Shown: piece after piece, positions 10,686-21,342 of the stretch | Numbering within the stretch: position 1 is the stretch's first letter | Layout: every line of letters starts with the position of its first letter | The notes under the pieces: model-generated | Told to the model about the DNA's origin: nothing | Databases searched by the model: none | Seen by the model: only the letters and a program-made list of their open reading frames with translations | Source: Lucinisca nassula | Taxonomy: Eukaryota > Mollusca > Bivalvia > Lucinida > Lucinidae | Length of the DNA: 64,000 nucleotides | Direction: 5' to 3' | Assembly (NCBI GenBank): GCA_963580285.1 | Contig: OY757019.1 | Coordinates: 64,624,587-64,688,586 of the forward strand | Position numbers and translations under genes: made by a program

Positions 10686-11075
10686 ATGAGTGTTTGAGTT
10701 TTACGCCTCACCAACAGGTCATACGGAGACGGGACTTCGGGTTAAAGACTAATCCGATAGTTCGGAGAAGCCCGGGATCGATCCTGCTAGCCCTGGTTGA
10801 CAAGGCGAGTAGCATGTTACCAACAAAACGTGGAGGTTTCTATTAATATAAAATTTGAAAAATCATAGACCTTGAAATTGTGTCTTTTATAAAATGTCCA
10901 TGAGTCTGGTATCTAACATTTTTTGGGAAACTTATGCCTGATAATGCATGTCAGAATCTGCTGTAATTTATTGAATACAATCAGAAACAAGCAGAAACAG
11001 TGATGACAGCAGCCACAAAGGATGCTTTATGCTCTGGAAAAATTGATTGCATACCTCACCTTAAAAGACCCTTTG
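10686..11075 (-). repeat. block B including an SINE-2 copy
   Basis: 10686-10842 is an SINE-2 in minus orientation: the strand-inverted tRNA-like head ends near gtaacatgctactcg, and the B-box region reads ggatcgatcc. The adjoining 10843-11075 (ttataaaatgtccatgagtc ... ctcacctt) has an inverted match at 15361-15593. The SINE and its flank were therefore copied together as one block. Confidence 0.75.
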
Positions 11076-11259
11076 TGGAGGAGAAATGCTCTAGAAAAAT
11101 ATAACAAAATATTTGGATTACTTTGCCCATATTTTCCTTGTGTTAATCTAAGCATAGATTTTGGGTACTCATTTTAACTAACTCATCAAGAATGGATAAC
11201 ATACCTGTGTCACATTGTCACTTCTTTCATGGCTGCAAAAATGACATGTAGCTGATGAC

Positions 11260-11440
11260 AATTTTTTTTTCAGATTTCTGCATCAAATATAGATTGTGGC
11301 TGCTCGTCAAAGTAACCTTGAGGCGATTCTAACCGGTGCTTATAATATAATGTTTTTGTAATATGCATACTATGGTACCCTTGTAAACCCAAATTTTCTG
11401 TACAGAAAGTTGTGTTTACCGGGGATTAATTTCACGAAGT
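11260..11440. mobile_element. foldback P element, diverged copy
   Basis: Contains tagattgtggctgctcgtc, a damaged rightward arm ttgaggcgattctaacc, and the second hairpin cttgtaaacccaaattttct / acagaaagttgtgtttac. The hairpins are less perfect than at 9.03 or 15.8 kb. Confidence 0.55.
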
Positions 11441-11601
11441 TGTTAATTTGCAACAATCCATGTTTTCAAGTATTATGTAGTAAAAATAAAGTATATTTTC
11501 GTCCCTGCAAACTCCACATTCCACATAAAAATGGAATTAAGGAGCATGTACATCTTTATGTGAAGTTTTCACAATTTCTACCGTTAATCAAAACTGATTG
11601 T

Positions 11602-11775
11602 CGGCCTCGGTAGCTCAGTCGGATGGGTGTCTGACTGGTGGTCAGGAGGGCACGGTTTCGATACCTGCCAGGGTCGGCAACATTCTTTCGTGGAGATTGA
11701 TCATGAAATCTTTTCTAAGGTCATTCTTTCCCTTCCGATGATTCAAGGACATTTGTCAGTTTCTAGCGCAAAGTG
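11602..11775 (+). mobile_element. tRNA-derived SINE-1
   Basis: The head cggcctcggtagctcagtcg is tRNA-like, with an A box (tagctcagtcgg) and a B box (ggtttcgatacc) about 35 bp apart. The body runs through gagattgatcatgaaatctt and tgtcagtttctagcg. A second copy with the same layout is at 63249-63470. Transcription would be by RNA polymerase III and mobilisation by a LINE. Confidence 0.85.
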
Positions 11776-12245
11776 ACTAAAGTGCGGGCTGCGGGCCACA
11801 GACTGCGGGCTGCGGGCCACAGTCTGCGGGCTGCGAGACATGAATAGAAAAGACTTAATATATAATATGATATAATATCTCATAGCTCATATGTAAAATA
11901 ACATGAGCTGACCCATTCAGATAGTTTAAAGGGCACTTAATTGAAGCCAGATTGTAAAAACTTACAAGATTCATCCATTTTTTCCTTCTTTTTTGTGCAC
12001 ATCAAACCTTGTTTTTAATCTGTCAACATGCTTGCAATTAAATATAATTAACCTGGGCATCTGGTATTTCACAAATCAAAGCGCTGACAGCACTGGTGGG
12101 TGCATAGGCTGAGAATAGACATAAATAATTCAATTCCTGAACTTTAAGGGGAATGCATACAACTTTATGGGAGGCAACTCCTGCAAAAAGTATTTTTGTC
12201 TCCCATGTCAATAGGCGCCAACTTTTAAAGTAAAGGAAAGAATTT
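11776..12245 (+). repeat. long repeat block C, forward copy
   Basis: Begins with three gcgggctgcgggcc(ac) units directly after SINE-1 and continues through atgagctgacccattcagat, gtggtgggtgcataggctg-like sequence and ccatgtcaataggcgcc, ending aaaggaaagaatttgctcc. An inverted copy lies at about 18875-19345. Non-coding. Confidence 0.7.
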
Positions 12246-12605
12246 GCTCCTCACGCCCAATCAAACCAATATGTTTTATATGCATGGACGGTCAAACTCG
12301 CAACACTTTACCTGGGAAGGCTTACAACCCCTAAGCGGTCTACCAGTACTAATGTGTGGTAGGTTTCATCGCTGTGTGAGTGAGTGAGTGTTTCAGTTTT
12401 ACGTCCCACCAACAGCTAAGGTCATACGGAGACGGGGCCTCGGTTTAAAGACTCATCCGAAAGTCTGGAGAAGCCCGGGATCGAACCTGCGACCCCTGGT
12501 TTACAAGGCGAGTAGCATAACCACTCGACCACGGAGGCTCCTTCATCGCTGTGTTGAAGCACCATGCAGCACAATATATTTCTTCAAGCCCCAATGGGCG
12601 GAGGT
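12246..12605 (+). repeat. MR1 copy split by an SINE-2 insertion
   Basis: The MR1 body starts diverged (cacgcccaatcaaaccaat), is intact through cctaagcggtctaccagtac, and is interrupted at 12377. It resumes after 12541 with ttcatcgctgtgttgaagca and ends at caatgggcgga. Confidence 0.8.
12377..12541 (-). mobile_element. tRNA-derived SINE-2 with target-site duplication
   Basis: The 165-bp SINE lies in minus orientation with its (CACT)n tail at 12377-12390 and its tRNA-like head ending at 12541 (plus-strand gaccacggaggctc). The 12-bp sequence ttcatcgctgtg occurs immediately on both sides (12365-12376 and 12542-12553). This is a perfect target-site duplication and proves insertion into the pre-existing MR1. 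Confidence 0.92.
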
Positions 12606-13249
12606 AGGAGGTAGCGGTGTATTGACTAAGTGAAACTAGTGGCACCCTTACATGATTTTACCCGTCTAACGGTCTTGGCAAATCTTTGAGATACTATTAA
12701 GACATTCAAGATCTATGTGACCAGCAAATTACAACCCTGTTAGGCTGCAGGGCAGGCTATGGACTCGTATCAGTCCATTAAATTTTATATTGTTGTTTGT
12801 TTGTCTGGTACAATCAAACTATTCAAAGAATCGTATAAAGTGGAATTCTGCTTAATATTAATATTAAGACCAGCTAAAATAAAGACTAAAGTTGATTTTA
12901 AAAACATATTGCAGAAATTTCAGTTATCATTCTTTGTATTCTAAACCAAGTAAAAACCACATTTGGGGCTGTTCAAAAGTGGTCTTTAAAAGGCCACTTC
13001 TGAAAGTATTAAAGATGGTCTCATTGAAGGAATTTTACAATAGCGCTAAATAATTCCTGTAGTTTTATAAGCAAAAAGTGTAGATCCTGTTCAGATGCCC
13101 ATTTTTGCGGTATCTGATACGGGCTTACACTGTCCCACTTGAGGGTCGCTTGTCTCTAAAGAGGTCCATAATCCGGACCGGACTGTTGTCCTTTAATTAC
13201 TGTTACATAAGTCCAAGCAAACAGTGAAGATCCTGTTCAAATGCCATAT
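12606..13249. other. no recognised feature
   Basis: Unique-looking AT-rich sequence. The open frame at 12759-12944 has no motif. The last 150 bp (agatcctgttcagatgcc, gtctacactgtt) grade into the minisatellite. Confidence 0.5.
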
Positions 13250-14990
13250 TCTGTGATGTCTGATCGGAGTCTACACTGTTAGTGTCCCATTTTGGAACCC
13301 TGGCAGCAGATCGGGGTCTAGACGGTCTGTATTCAATTTTGGAACCCCAGACATGTTACCTCTGATCTTAATCTACACTGTCAGTTTCCCATTTTGGAAC
13401 TTGAGACACTTGGTCTCTGAACGGGGTCTCAACTGTCTGACATTTTCTTATCCTGGAACCATAGGCATGTGGCACCTGATCTGGATCTACACTGTTTGTC
13501 AGTGTTCGATATTGGAATCCTAGACATGTGGCCTCTGATCTGGGTCTACACTGTTTGTCAGTATTCCATTCTGGAATCCTAGACATGTGGCCTCTGATCT
13601 GGGTCTACACTGTTTGTCAGTATTCCATTCTGGAATACTAGACATGTGGCCTCTGATCTGGGTTTACACTGTTTGTCAGTATTCCATTCTGGAATCCTAG
13701 ACATGTGGCCTCTGATCTGGGTCTACACTGTTTGTCAGTATTCCATTCTTGAATCCTAGACACGTGGCCTCTGATCTGGGTCTACACTGTTTAGACATGT
13801 GGCCTCTGATCTGGGTCTACACTGTTTGTCAGTATTCCATTCTGGAACCCTAGACATGTGGCCTCTGATCTGGGTATACACTGTCAGTACTCCATTTTGG
13901 AACCCTATAGACAGATTGCCTGTGATCTGGGTTGTCAATGTTAGTATCCAATTTTGGAACTCTAGACGTGGCCTCTGATCTGGGGCTTAACTGTTTGTCA
14001 GTAACCCCTTTTGAAACCATAGACACGTGGCCTCTGAGCTGGGTCTTAACTGTTTGTAAGTATCCTATTTTAGAACTCTTGACATGTGGCCTCAGATCTG
14101 GGTATAAGATGTTTGTCAGTTTCCCATTTTTGAACCCTATGTGGCGTCTGATTTGCGACTTAACTGTTTGTCAGTATCCCATTTTAGAACCCTAAACACG
14201 TGGCCTCTGATCTGGGTCTTAACTGTTTGTCAGTACCCCCTTTTTGAACCATAGACACATGGCATCTGAACTAGGCCTTAACCCTAGACACGTTGTCTCT
14301 GATCTGGGTCTAAATGTCAGTATCCCATTTTTGAATCCAAGACACGTGGGCTCTGCTCTTGGTCTTCACAGTTTTGCAGTATCCAATTTTGGAACCTATG
14401 ACCTCTGATCTGGGCTGTTTATTTTGGCAGTATCCGATTTTGGAACCTTAAGACACGTGGCCTATGATCTGTGTCTTCACTAGTTGTCAGAATCCCATTT
14501 TTGAACCCTAGACATATGGCCTCTGATCTAGGTCGTCTTTGTTTGTCAGTATCAAATTTTGGAAAGCAAGACAGGTGGCCTCTTGGATCTAGGTCTTCCC
14601 TGTTTTTCAGTATCCCATTTTGTAACACAAAACACGTGGCCTCAAATCTGGGTCTTCACTGTTTGTCAGAATTCCATTTTGGATCCCTTGACATATGGCC
14701 TCTGATCTGGATCGTCTAGCTTTGTTTGTCAGAATCCCATTTTGGAATCAAAGACATGTGGCCTCTAATCTGGATCTACACTGTTTGTCAGGATCCCATT
14801 TTAAAACCCCGGATATTTTGCCTCTTATCTGGATCTTCACTGTTTCCAGTATCCCACTTTTGAGCCCTAAATTGACATGTAGCCTCTGATCTGTGTTTTC
14901 ACTGTTTGCCGGTATCTCACTCTGAAACCCTATAGACATGTAGCATCTGATCAGGGTTTACACTGTTAGTGTAACCTGCAATGACCCCTG
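13250..14990. repeat. 59-bp minisatellite, about 28-30 diverged units
   Basis: The unit runs gacatgtggcctctgatctg, ggtctacactgtttgtcagt, attccattctggaatccta. Between 13521 and 13750 copies repeat at exactly 59 bp with almost no changes. Later units drift to 50-75 bp and about 80 percent similarity. The homogeneous centre and diverged flanks are typical of expansion by unequal exchange. All open frames across it follow the repeat on either strand and are not genes. Confidence 0.95.
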
Positions 14991-15360
14991 CATGACCACT
15001 GAATGCTCGGATCAGCCTGCACATCTGCACAGTCTGTTCAGAGTTTCTGCTGATCACATAGATCTTATTGTCTGGCTCAATTAGTAATATTGAATCCTGT
15101 CTTTTTGATGTGGTAATGCAGATTGTTGCTTGTTACAACTCAAATCAAGCAGGAAAACAAACTTGGTAATTATAATCTTGATAGGGGCCCATGGGAGCAA
15201 TTCTCTTTAACAGTTCCTCCAACCAGACAACAAAGTTGAAAGGTCAATAAATGACCCTATTTCTCCTATGTCCTGAGTCAAACCCATTTTCATTCGAGCC
15301 CAAAAATTCGAGCCCAGACCCAGCCCATGAGCCCTGCCGAGGTTTTACAGGTAGCCCTTC
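14991..15360. other. no recognised feature
   Basis: Contains tcggatcagcctgcacatct and cagtctgttcagagttt, loosely like the diverged tandem units at 29.6-30.5 kb. Otherwise nothing was recognised. Confidence 0.4.
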
Positions 15361-15712
15361 TAAGGTGAGGTATGCAATAAATTTTTCCAGATCATAAAGC
15401 ATCCTTTGTGGCTGCTGTCATCACTGTTTCTGTTGTAGTCAGGATTGTATTCAATAAATTACAGCAGATTCTGACCTGCATTATCAGGCATAAGTTTCCC
15501 TATTAAAGATGTTAGATACCGGACTCATGGACATTTTATAAAAGACACAATTTCAAGGTCTATGCTATTTCAAGTTTTATATTAATAGAAGCCTCCATAT
15601 TGTAGTGGTAACATGCTACTCGCCTTGTAAACCAGGGCTCGCAGGATTGATCCCGGGCTTCTCCGAACTTTCGGATGAGTCTTTAACCCGAGGTCCCGTC
15701 CCTCTAAATCCC
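15361..15712 (+). repeat. block B, inverted copy, with SINE-2
   Basis: 15361-15593 is the inverse of 10843-11075. 15594-15712 is a plus-strand SINE-2 with its tRNA-like head (cctccatattgtagtggtaac) and B-box region (ggattgatcc), 3' truncated after ggtcccgtcc. Confidence 0.75.
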
Positions 15713-15850
15713 ACTTTATATAGAGAAAACTGGGGTTTAAGGGGTAAACATTTTTTGTTCATATCTGCTCCATGACAAAGGTTATAGGTACTCGTTAGAA
15801 CCGCCTCATTGAGGTGATTCTAACGAGTACCCACAACCTATGTTGGAAGT
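15700..15850. mobile_element. foldback P element, best-kept hairpin
   Basis: ataggtactcgttagaaccg and its inverse around cctcattgaggtg (15785-15835) make a nearly uninterrupted hairpin. ccactttatatagagaaaac (15712-15760) is the second hairpin. The orientation is opposite to the copy at 9.02 kb. Confidence 0.7.
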
Positions 15851-16400
15851 ATAATTAAGAATAAGAAAAATATCACAATTTATCATCATAAAAGTTAACA
15901 TTTTTGAGATAGGAAAGAATTCACCATGCCACAGGGGTACGTTATCATACTGAAATAGTAAAATAAAATGACTTTGAAGATAAGCCATATTGCTAAATGT
16001 GCTACCCTGGTTTTTATTTGAAACGTATGTAATATAAAAGCTAGCTATATGATAAGATCATCATCATCATTTCTCCAAAGGCAGAGCTATGCAGCCCCAA
16101 CTCAGTGCGTCACTCAAGGAAGAACTATGCAGCCCTTGCTCAGTGCATCACTCAATACTGTAAGTGATCCAAACATACTATCAGAATCACTCAATACCAA
16201 TATGCCTTTACTTAATTAATGCAGCAATGTGCAGAAACAAATGTATTTATTTATTATTCAGCTATAAGATATTTTGCATATACCGTTTATTATGAAATGA
16301 CAAATCATGGCCCGCAGCCCGCAACCTGTGGCCCGCAGCCCGCAACCTGTGGCCCGCAGCCCGCAGGCCCGCAAAATAGCAACTCTGTTTCTAGCGAAAG
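15851..16400 (-). repeat. long repeat block A, inverted copy
   Basis: Inverse of 8528-9019. It ends in three copies of ggcccgcagcccgcaacctgt at 16310-16375. The open frames here follow the GC-rich repeat. A short extension to 16480 (gtccagattagagg, ctgatcagggcccacac) resembles a stray minisatellite unit. Confidence 0.7.
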
Positions 16401-16562
16401 AATGTGTACCCTGACAAACAGTGCAGGTCCAGATTAGAGGCCGTATCAGGCGGCATCTGATCAGGGCCCACACTATTTACAAAAAGTTTAGTCATTTTCC
16501 AAATCAATTTTGAAGAAAACACAACCTGACACCACTAAATTTTGAAATGGACTCCTCCTATA

Positions 16563-17475
16563 TATACTCAGAGGCAATAAAAAGTATACAGTTTTTGATT
16601 TGGAATACCGGATTTTGTATTGCAGCTTGTTATACAATTTGCCTATGCCAGTTTTCCCAAAACGCCTAAGTTTGTAAAACTCCAATTGTTTTCCTGTTAC
16701 AGTCATTCATGATGGAGTAATTGCCCTTAATTGAAAATCAATATTTCCAATAAAATCTCGTGATGCACATGACATTTTAATCGATTCACACCGCAAAAGT
16801 CATGTGCGACTATTCGTCAATAAGACCACATCATTTCTTTGCCATTTAACCCAAACAAACAGCTTCAAACTCAATTGGAATTTCTGCCTGTCCCCTTTCA
16901 ATTAAAACCATAGTGAATTAAATGAGTCTTTTTCTCAAATCGTGTAAGAGATTTTCATTCGAAACTTTCACATAATTATTGTTTTGCTCGGCATCTTTAT
17001 GCTTACTCCATAGTGAACCCTCTAAAATTGCTCAATGAAAAGTTAATCACCAATACAAATCCCATAGAAACATAATGCATCCAATCAAAGGAAGAACGTA
17101 AAAGGCGAAACTGCCATTTTCGTGGACAAAAGATGTTGCAGTTTACCTTGTGTTTAATTTCAATATGCGACATATTCTTGCCAATCAGTTGCCTTTCTTT
17201 GAATTTGTTGCATGAAAAATCATTAATTGAATAACACTTATTCGAACCACATGTTTAAAGGGAAGCTACTCAAGACAAAATATTGGATCAGACCCCCTGT
17301 TCATTTCAAGCGACGCAATTTCATTATTCTTTAATCAATTTTAACGGAAAATGCTGCAACGTATGCGGAAGTGGTTGTTCTTATTTATGACGCCTCGTAT
17401 GTATGTAGAAAGTGAGACATTGTAACGCAAATCGGCATTCAGTAACCTGTATACTTACCTTTGCCTCTCAGTATA
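16563..17475 (+). mobile_element. TIR-1 element, non-coding, copy 1
   Basis: The left end tatactcagaggcaataaaa (16563) and right end ttacctttgcctctcagtata (to 17475) are inverted repeats of about 28 bp. The 913-bp interior has no long open frame. Three more copies occur in the window, at 30789, 31911 and 50014. TA-rich flanks suggest Tc1/mariner-type mobilisation. Confidence 0.85.
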
Positions 17476-17529
17476 TAAGGAGGAAGATTCCATTTGGTAC
17501 AAAAAGGGTAAATGCACTTGTTATTCCAG

Positions 17530-17822
17530 CATAAATTCATACGGGACTTTTTTTTGGGTGGGGTGGGGGGGGGGGGGTGGGGGAGGGGGCGTGGGGGAGG
17601 GGGGTGTGGTGGTGATGGTGGTTGGTTTCACAACACTTTCAAGTTTCTTGTATGTGGCCCAAACAAGTCTCGAGCTACAGCAGTGAATGCCTTAATAATC
17701 AATATGGAATAATGGGCAATAATAATAGTTTTCAAGATAAATGGTATTTATATTGAACTTCATAATTAAATACAGGGTGTTGTAGCTTATTATCATTTTT
17801 TTTTTTTTTGGGGGGGGGGGGG
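17530..17822. repeat. G-rich low-complexity tracts
   Basis: 17550-17622 is a run of GGGGG/GTG words and 17801-17822 is T(10)G(12). Both can form G-quadruplexes on the plus strand. The 66-residue glycine-rich open frame here is an artefact of the tract. Confidence 0.8.
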
Positions 17823-18005
17823 TTTGGTTTTACGACCCTTTCAAGATTATTTCACTCATATCGAGCCGATCGTTAATCAGAGGTGGACGAAAAGCGAAGT
17901 ACCTGGAGAAAAACCACCTGACCTTCCGTTGCAGAACTTGGCGTCTCACATGTGATCCGAGCGAGGCTCGAACCACAGCGGTGAGAGACCTAATGATTAA
18001 GAGTC
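17823..18005 (-). mobile_element. tRNA-like repeat SINE-5
   Basis: Read on the minus strand it starts gtctctcaccgctgtggttc and has a B-box-like ggttcgagcc. It continues through cacatgtgagacgccaagtt and ccgttgcagaactt-inverse to a tail near ggtcgtaaaacc. A diverged copy is at 53600-53800. The A box is not clear, so this call is tentative. Confidence 0.5.
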
Positions 18006-18184
18006 CTTATTATCAAATTTCATAATGTGATTTTTAAATTTGCCTTATTTTGAATGAAGTGACAGTAAAACTATAGTTGGGAGCTACGGTGTTCAGCTTA
18101 GAACAGATTCTGTATGTACAAAGGAAGGATTTCATCATTAAATGTTAATATGCATTGAATTCATGATGTTTTTAGTTCATTATG

Positions 18185-18465
18185 CAGGCCCCCGCCAATT
18201 GGGGCTGGAAGAAATAAATAGGCTGCATGATGCTTCCACGCAGAGCTGAATTCGACCGCACACGAGTACTGGTAAACCGCTTAGAGGATCTAAGCCTGCC
18301 CAGGCAAAGCGGTGTAAGTCCTTATAAACCCTATTGGTATCATTGGGCGACAGTGCTTGAGATGTCATTTCATCTCAATGTCGGGTAAAAGTCCCACAAA
18401 ATTGGAAGCAACGTCTCCAAAATGACCTTTATAGTGTTGACGGGGACGTTAAACCTCAAATCAAC
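18185..18465 (-). repeat. MR1 copy
   Basis: Inverse of the 5530 copy, from gcaggcccccgccaattggg to gacgttaaacctcaaatca. Near full length. Confidence 0.85.
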
Positions 18466-18874
18466 CAACAAATCTGGTACACAGGTGAGCGATATAGGGC
18501 CATTGGGCCCACTTGTTTTGGTATTTTTTATTGGTTTAAAAATTTATCACCTTCTTAGTAATGGCAAGTCTATTTGGTAGAGTCTCAAATCTTAGGATTA
18601 TCAGTTAAAATTGAGCCAGAAAGACTAGACTAGCTAAACTTTTATACACTTCATTTCAGTGCAAAAGATGAGTTTAATTCCATATTCATTTTAACGCCTA
18701 GTGGCTAGGCTACCAAAAATGGTACTCTACATTATACAATACTGGCTTAAGGGAAATTCGAACACCTAGCAGACACAATTTTTCAATGGGAAACAATTTT
18801 CAGGACTTCCAGTTCACTTTTCTATAAACTCTGTCTCATGGAAAAAAGTGGGGTCAACTCTTAAAGGAAAAAAT
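18466..18874. other. mollusc-type repeat tail, then nothing recognised
   Basis: 18482-18523 (caggtgagcgatatagggcc ... cacttg) is a short dispersed sequence that I recognise as common in bivalve genomes. The remainder, to 18874, shows no feature. Confidence 0.4.
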
Positions 18875-19345
18875 TTGCTCCTGAGTAGCAAATTCTTTCC
18901 TTTCCTTTAAGAGTTGGCCCCTATTGACATGGGAGACGAAAATACTTTTACAGGAGTTCCCTCTCATTAAGTTGTATGCATTCTCCTTAAAGTTCAGGAA
19001 TTAATGATTTACGTCTATTCTCAGCCTATGCACCCACCAGTGCTGTCAGCACTTTAATTTGTGAAATACCAGATGCCCAGGTTAATTATATTTAATTGCA
19101 AGCGTGATGACAGATTAACACAAGGTTTGATGTGCAGAAAAAAAAAGAAGAAAAAAAATGGATGAATCTTGTAAGTTTTACAATCTGGCTTCAATTAAGT
19201 GCCCTTTAAACTATCTGAATGGGTCAGCTCATATTATTTTGCATATGAGCTATGGGATATAAAAATCATATTATATATTAAGTCTTTTCTATTCATGTCT
19301 GGCAGCCCGCAGCCTGTGGCCCGCAGCCCGCACTTTAGTCACTTT
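18875..19345 (-). repeat. long repeat block C, inverted copy
   Basis: Inverse of 11776-12245. It ends in gcagcccgcagcctgtggcc at 19305-19340 and contains the block-specific words aattcaggaatta and tcattgaattagtgcc-like sequence. Non-coding. Confidence 0.7.
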
Positions 19346-20160
19346 GAACTCATCAGTGCAACATCTCCGTGAACACAAAAATCAAATGTTTCAACGGTGA
19401 GGACTCGAGAGCAAGAAACCACTGAAGAGAACCAAAATTTAGACTCCGATGAGCCTGACCAGAAACAGAGCATCAGGTACCAACCATCATGAACCGTCAT
19501 AGAATCTGAGGCCTGACCAACCGGCGTGAGCAAATTTGTCAACCGTGATTGGATGATTACCATGCATGCAGTCTGTCGTATAACATTTATGTTGTACCAA
19601 ATCTTTTTCTTTACCAAATTTAGTGAGACAGAGGCCTTTTTAATATTTAATCTTCATCGAAACGGATGATTGACAAGACCCGGCAAACACAGCACATCCC
19701 TCTCATGAGACATGTCAGCTGGAGGCATCAGACAAGGGACGCCCGATCCAGATAGGCGTCCCCCACCGAGCCAACATCAGCAAACAAGGCCCACGCTCCA
19801 CGGAAGTCCCGGACATCAGGAAGAAGATGTCCAAAGTAGCGAGACTTGCAATATTTAAAATATGAACTGATACTGAGCTGATGATACCCTCGGGGACGAA
19901 CGAAAAATCCACCAGCAAAGATACCAGTGGTTCCAATTAAGGTGTAACTATACCAAATTTAGTGACACCGAGGCCTTCTTGACATTTAATCTTCATCAGT
20001 GTGTCTAAACCCCAAAGTTTTGAAACAGAAACGGATGATGGACAAGACCCGGCAAACACAGCACATCCCCCTCGAGACGGAATTTGACCTCGGCCACGTG
20101 TTGAAGGCGGTGTTTTTCTCCAGTATCATGTGGTGGATAGAGAATCATCGCGCTTAATTT
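19346..20160 (+). pseudogene. Polinton copy 1: gene X remnant and duplicated segment
   Basis: About 90 bp (accaaatttagtga ... caaacacagcacatcc) occurs at 19610-19707 and again at 19955-20068, so this edge of the element was partly duplicated. From the second copy a plus-strand frame reads RMMDKTRQTQHIPLE, then TEFDLGHVLKAVF, before losing frame near 20115. The same coding segment is at 38206-38422 in copy 2. The function is unknown. The minus-strand frames 19339-19617 and 19715-19936 have no recognised family. 19346-19600 itself is unassigned. Confidence 0.5.
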
Positions 20161-20296
20161 CCTCTAAATCATATTACTGCGACGTCCTCAGTAGGCGTAA
20201 GTCGAAGCCGTGAGAAACTGAACCAAGAAGCGGTCAAGTGAAAACTGCACTTGAGCTACCTTTGAGGTATCTCGCAATATATGGACCCCCACTTCT

Positions 20297-20732
20297 TTAT
20301 TGGCATGCGCTTGGGTCCACTAGTAAGACATCAACAAAGTCGTCAGGCATATCGTGGAAGATTGTTAATATTTGTAAACTAAAACCAGTGGGCTCCGTTG
20401 GGGAAAAGTCGGGTTCCCTGTCGGTTGTTGCTTGTCTTAAGTATATAACAATGTTTTTCGTCTCAGAAATATAAGAGAACAGCCGGTTGCTACTCTTCGG
20501 AGATAAGAAACAATCCCGTTTGTTGTAGGGGGTCCGCAAAGGCAACCCACTTGCTCCCAGTGATAGCCAGCGTAGGAACTCGTTTTGGAACGGCACGTGA
20601 AACATCTACATCGCGCAACTCTTTGAATTTCAGTGACTCTGCTTGGGTGACCTCTTTTCTTTTGTACATCCCATCAGAGAGCTGGAAGGCAAACAAGCGA
20701 TCTACCTTCCCGTCCGCATCTGTTTCCCCTAT
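20297..20732 (-). pseudogene. Polinton-associated gene A, broken (copy 1)
   Basis: Unknown function. The N-terminal part in the minus frame contains DADGKVDRLFAFQLSDGMYK, then RKEVTQAESLKFKELRDVDV and ITGSKWVAFADPLQQT. After a frameshift comes a segment ending DMPDDFVDVLL. The same order of motifs is at 38423-39116 in copy 2 (LYAFQLSDGVYRRKEVAQAG, GSKWVAFADP, RPDDFVDAQV). The upstream side is cut by a Tc1-derived patch at 20733. Because two copies share it, it is a true gene of the element and not a chance frame. Confidence 0.65.
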
Positions 20733-20769
20733 TAACACCACGACGACGTCAGGTTAGAATGGCGTGGCT
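20733..20769 (+). mobile_element. 37-bp patch of Tc1 transposase DNA
   Basis: The sequence from attaacaccacgacgacgtc to aatggcgtgg is identical to 400-436 in the Tc1 element A. It has no inverted ends of its own. It sits at the junction where Polinton gene A is cut, 70 bp from a second Tc1-A derivative. Confidence 0.75.
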
Positions 20770-20837
20770 CACACAACATATGCCAAACCTGTTTCCCGTA
20801 TCTGTCCTCACCAGGGGCGCTTGCGTAAACCATTCCT

Positions 20838-21313
20838 TATATACTAAACCAAAAAAGAAACGCAACTTTTTAACCCAAAAGATTTTCATGTGCAACCATC
20901 AGGATGACTGGCGATTCTTCAGAAAAACATCGTTTACGTGGTGCACTGAACTCCGTATAGTCCTAGAACATTTAACAGGCGCTTACGTGACCGCCCCCGT
21001 CAAGCCTTGCATCTCGTGCTCATACAGGAGTGGAATGCTATTCCCCAGGCAGAGATCAATCGTTTAATCCTGTCCATGGCCAGGCGTGTGCGTGCAGGAC
21101 TGAATGCAAACGAAAACCATACTCGCTATTAACTGCTCATGTTTTGAACTTGTGAAATGACCTCTATGAAAAAAACGGATTTGTGTTCCAATTGTAGTTA
21201 CATACAGGAATGATTATATTATTGCGTCATTAAATCGATTTTCTGCAAACATGATTATTCTGTAAATTCTCGCATTTATATTTGGAGTTGCATTTCGTTT
21301 TCGGTTCAGTATA
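20838..21313 (+). mobile_element. internally deleted Tc1-A derivative
   Basis: The inverted ends tatactaaaccaaaaaagaa (20838) and ttcgttttcggttcagtata (to 21313) define a 476-bp element. The interior keeps only the C-terminal third of the transposase (matching 1225-1451 with deletions, e.g. cagagatcaatcgtttaatc). It is inserted between Polinton genes A and F. Confidence 0.8.
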
Positions 21314-21342
21314 TGTAGGGTTGCACTCATATACTCGAATAG

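Noticed and set aside
13368..14939. Seven open frames of 60-87 residues on both strands with shared motifs
   Set aside because: All repeat at the minisatellite period. The shared peptides are the 59-bp unit read in one frame.
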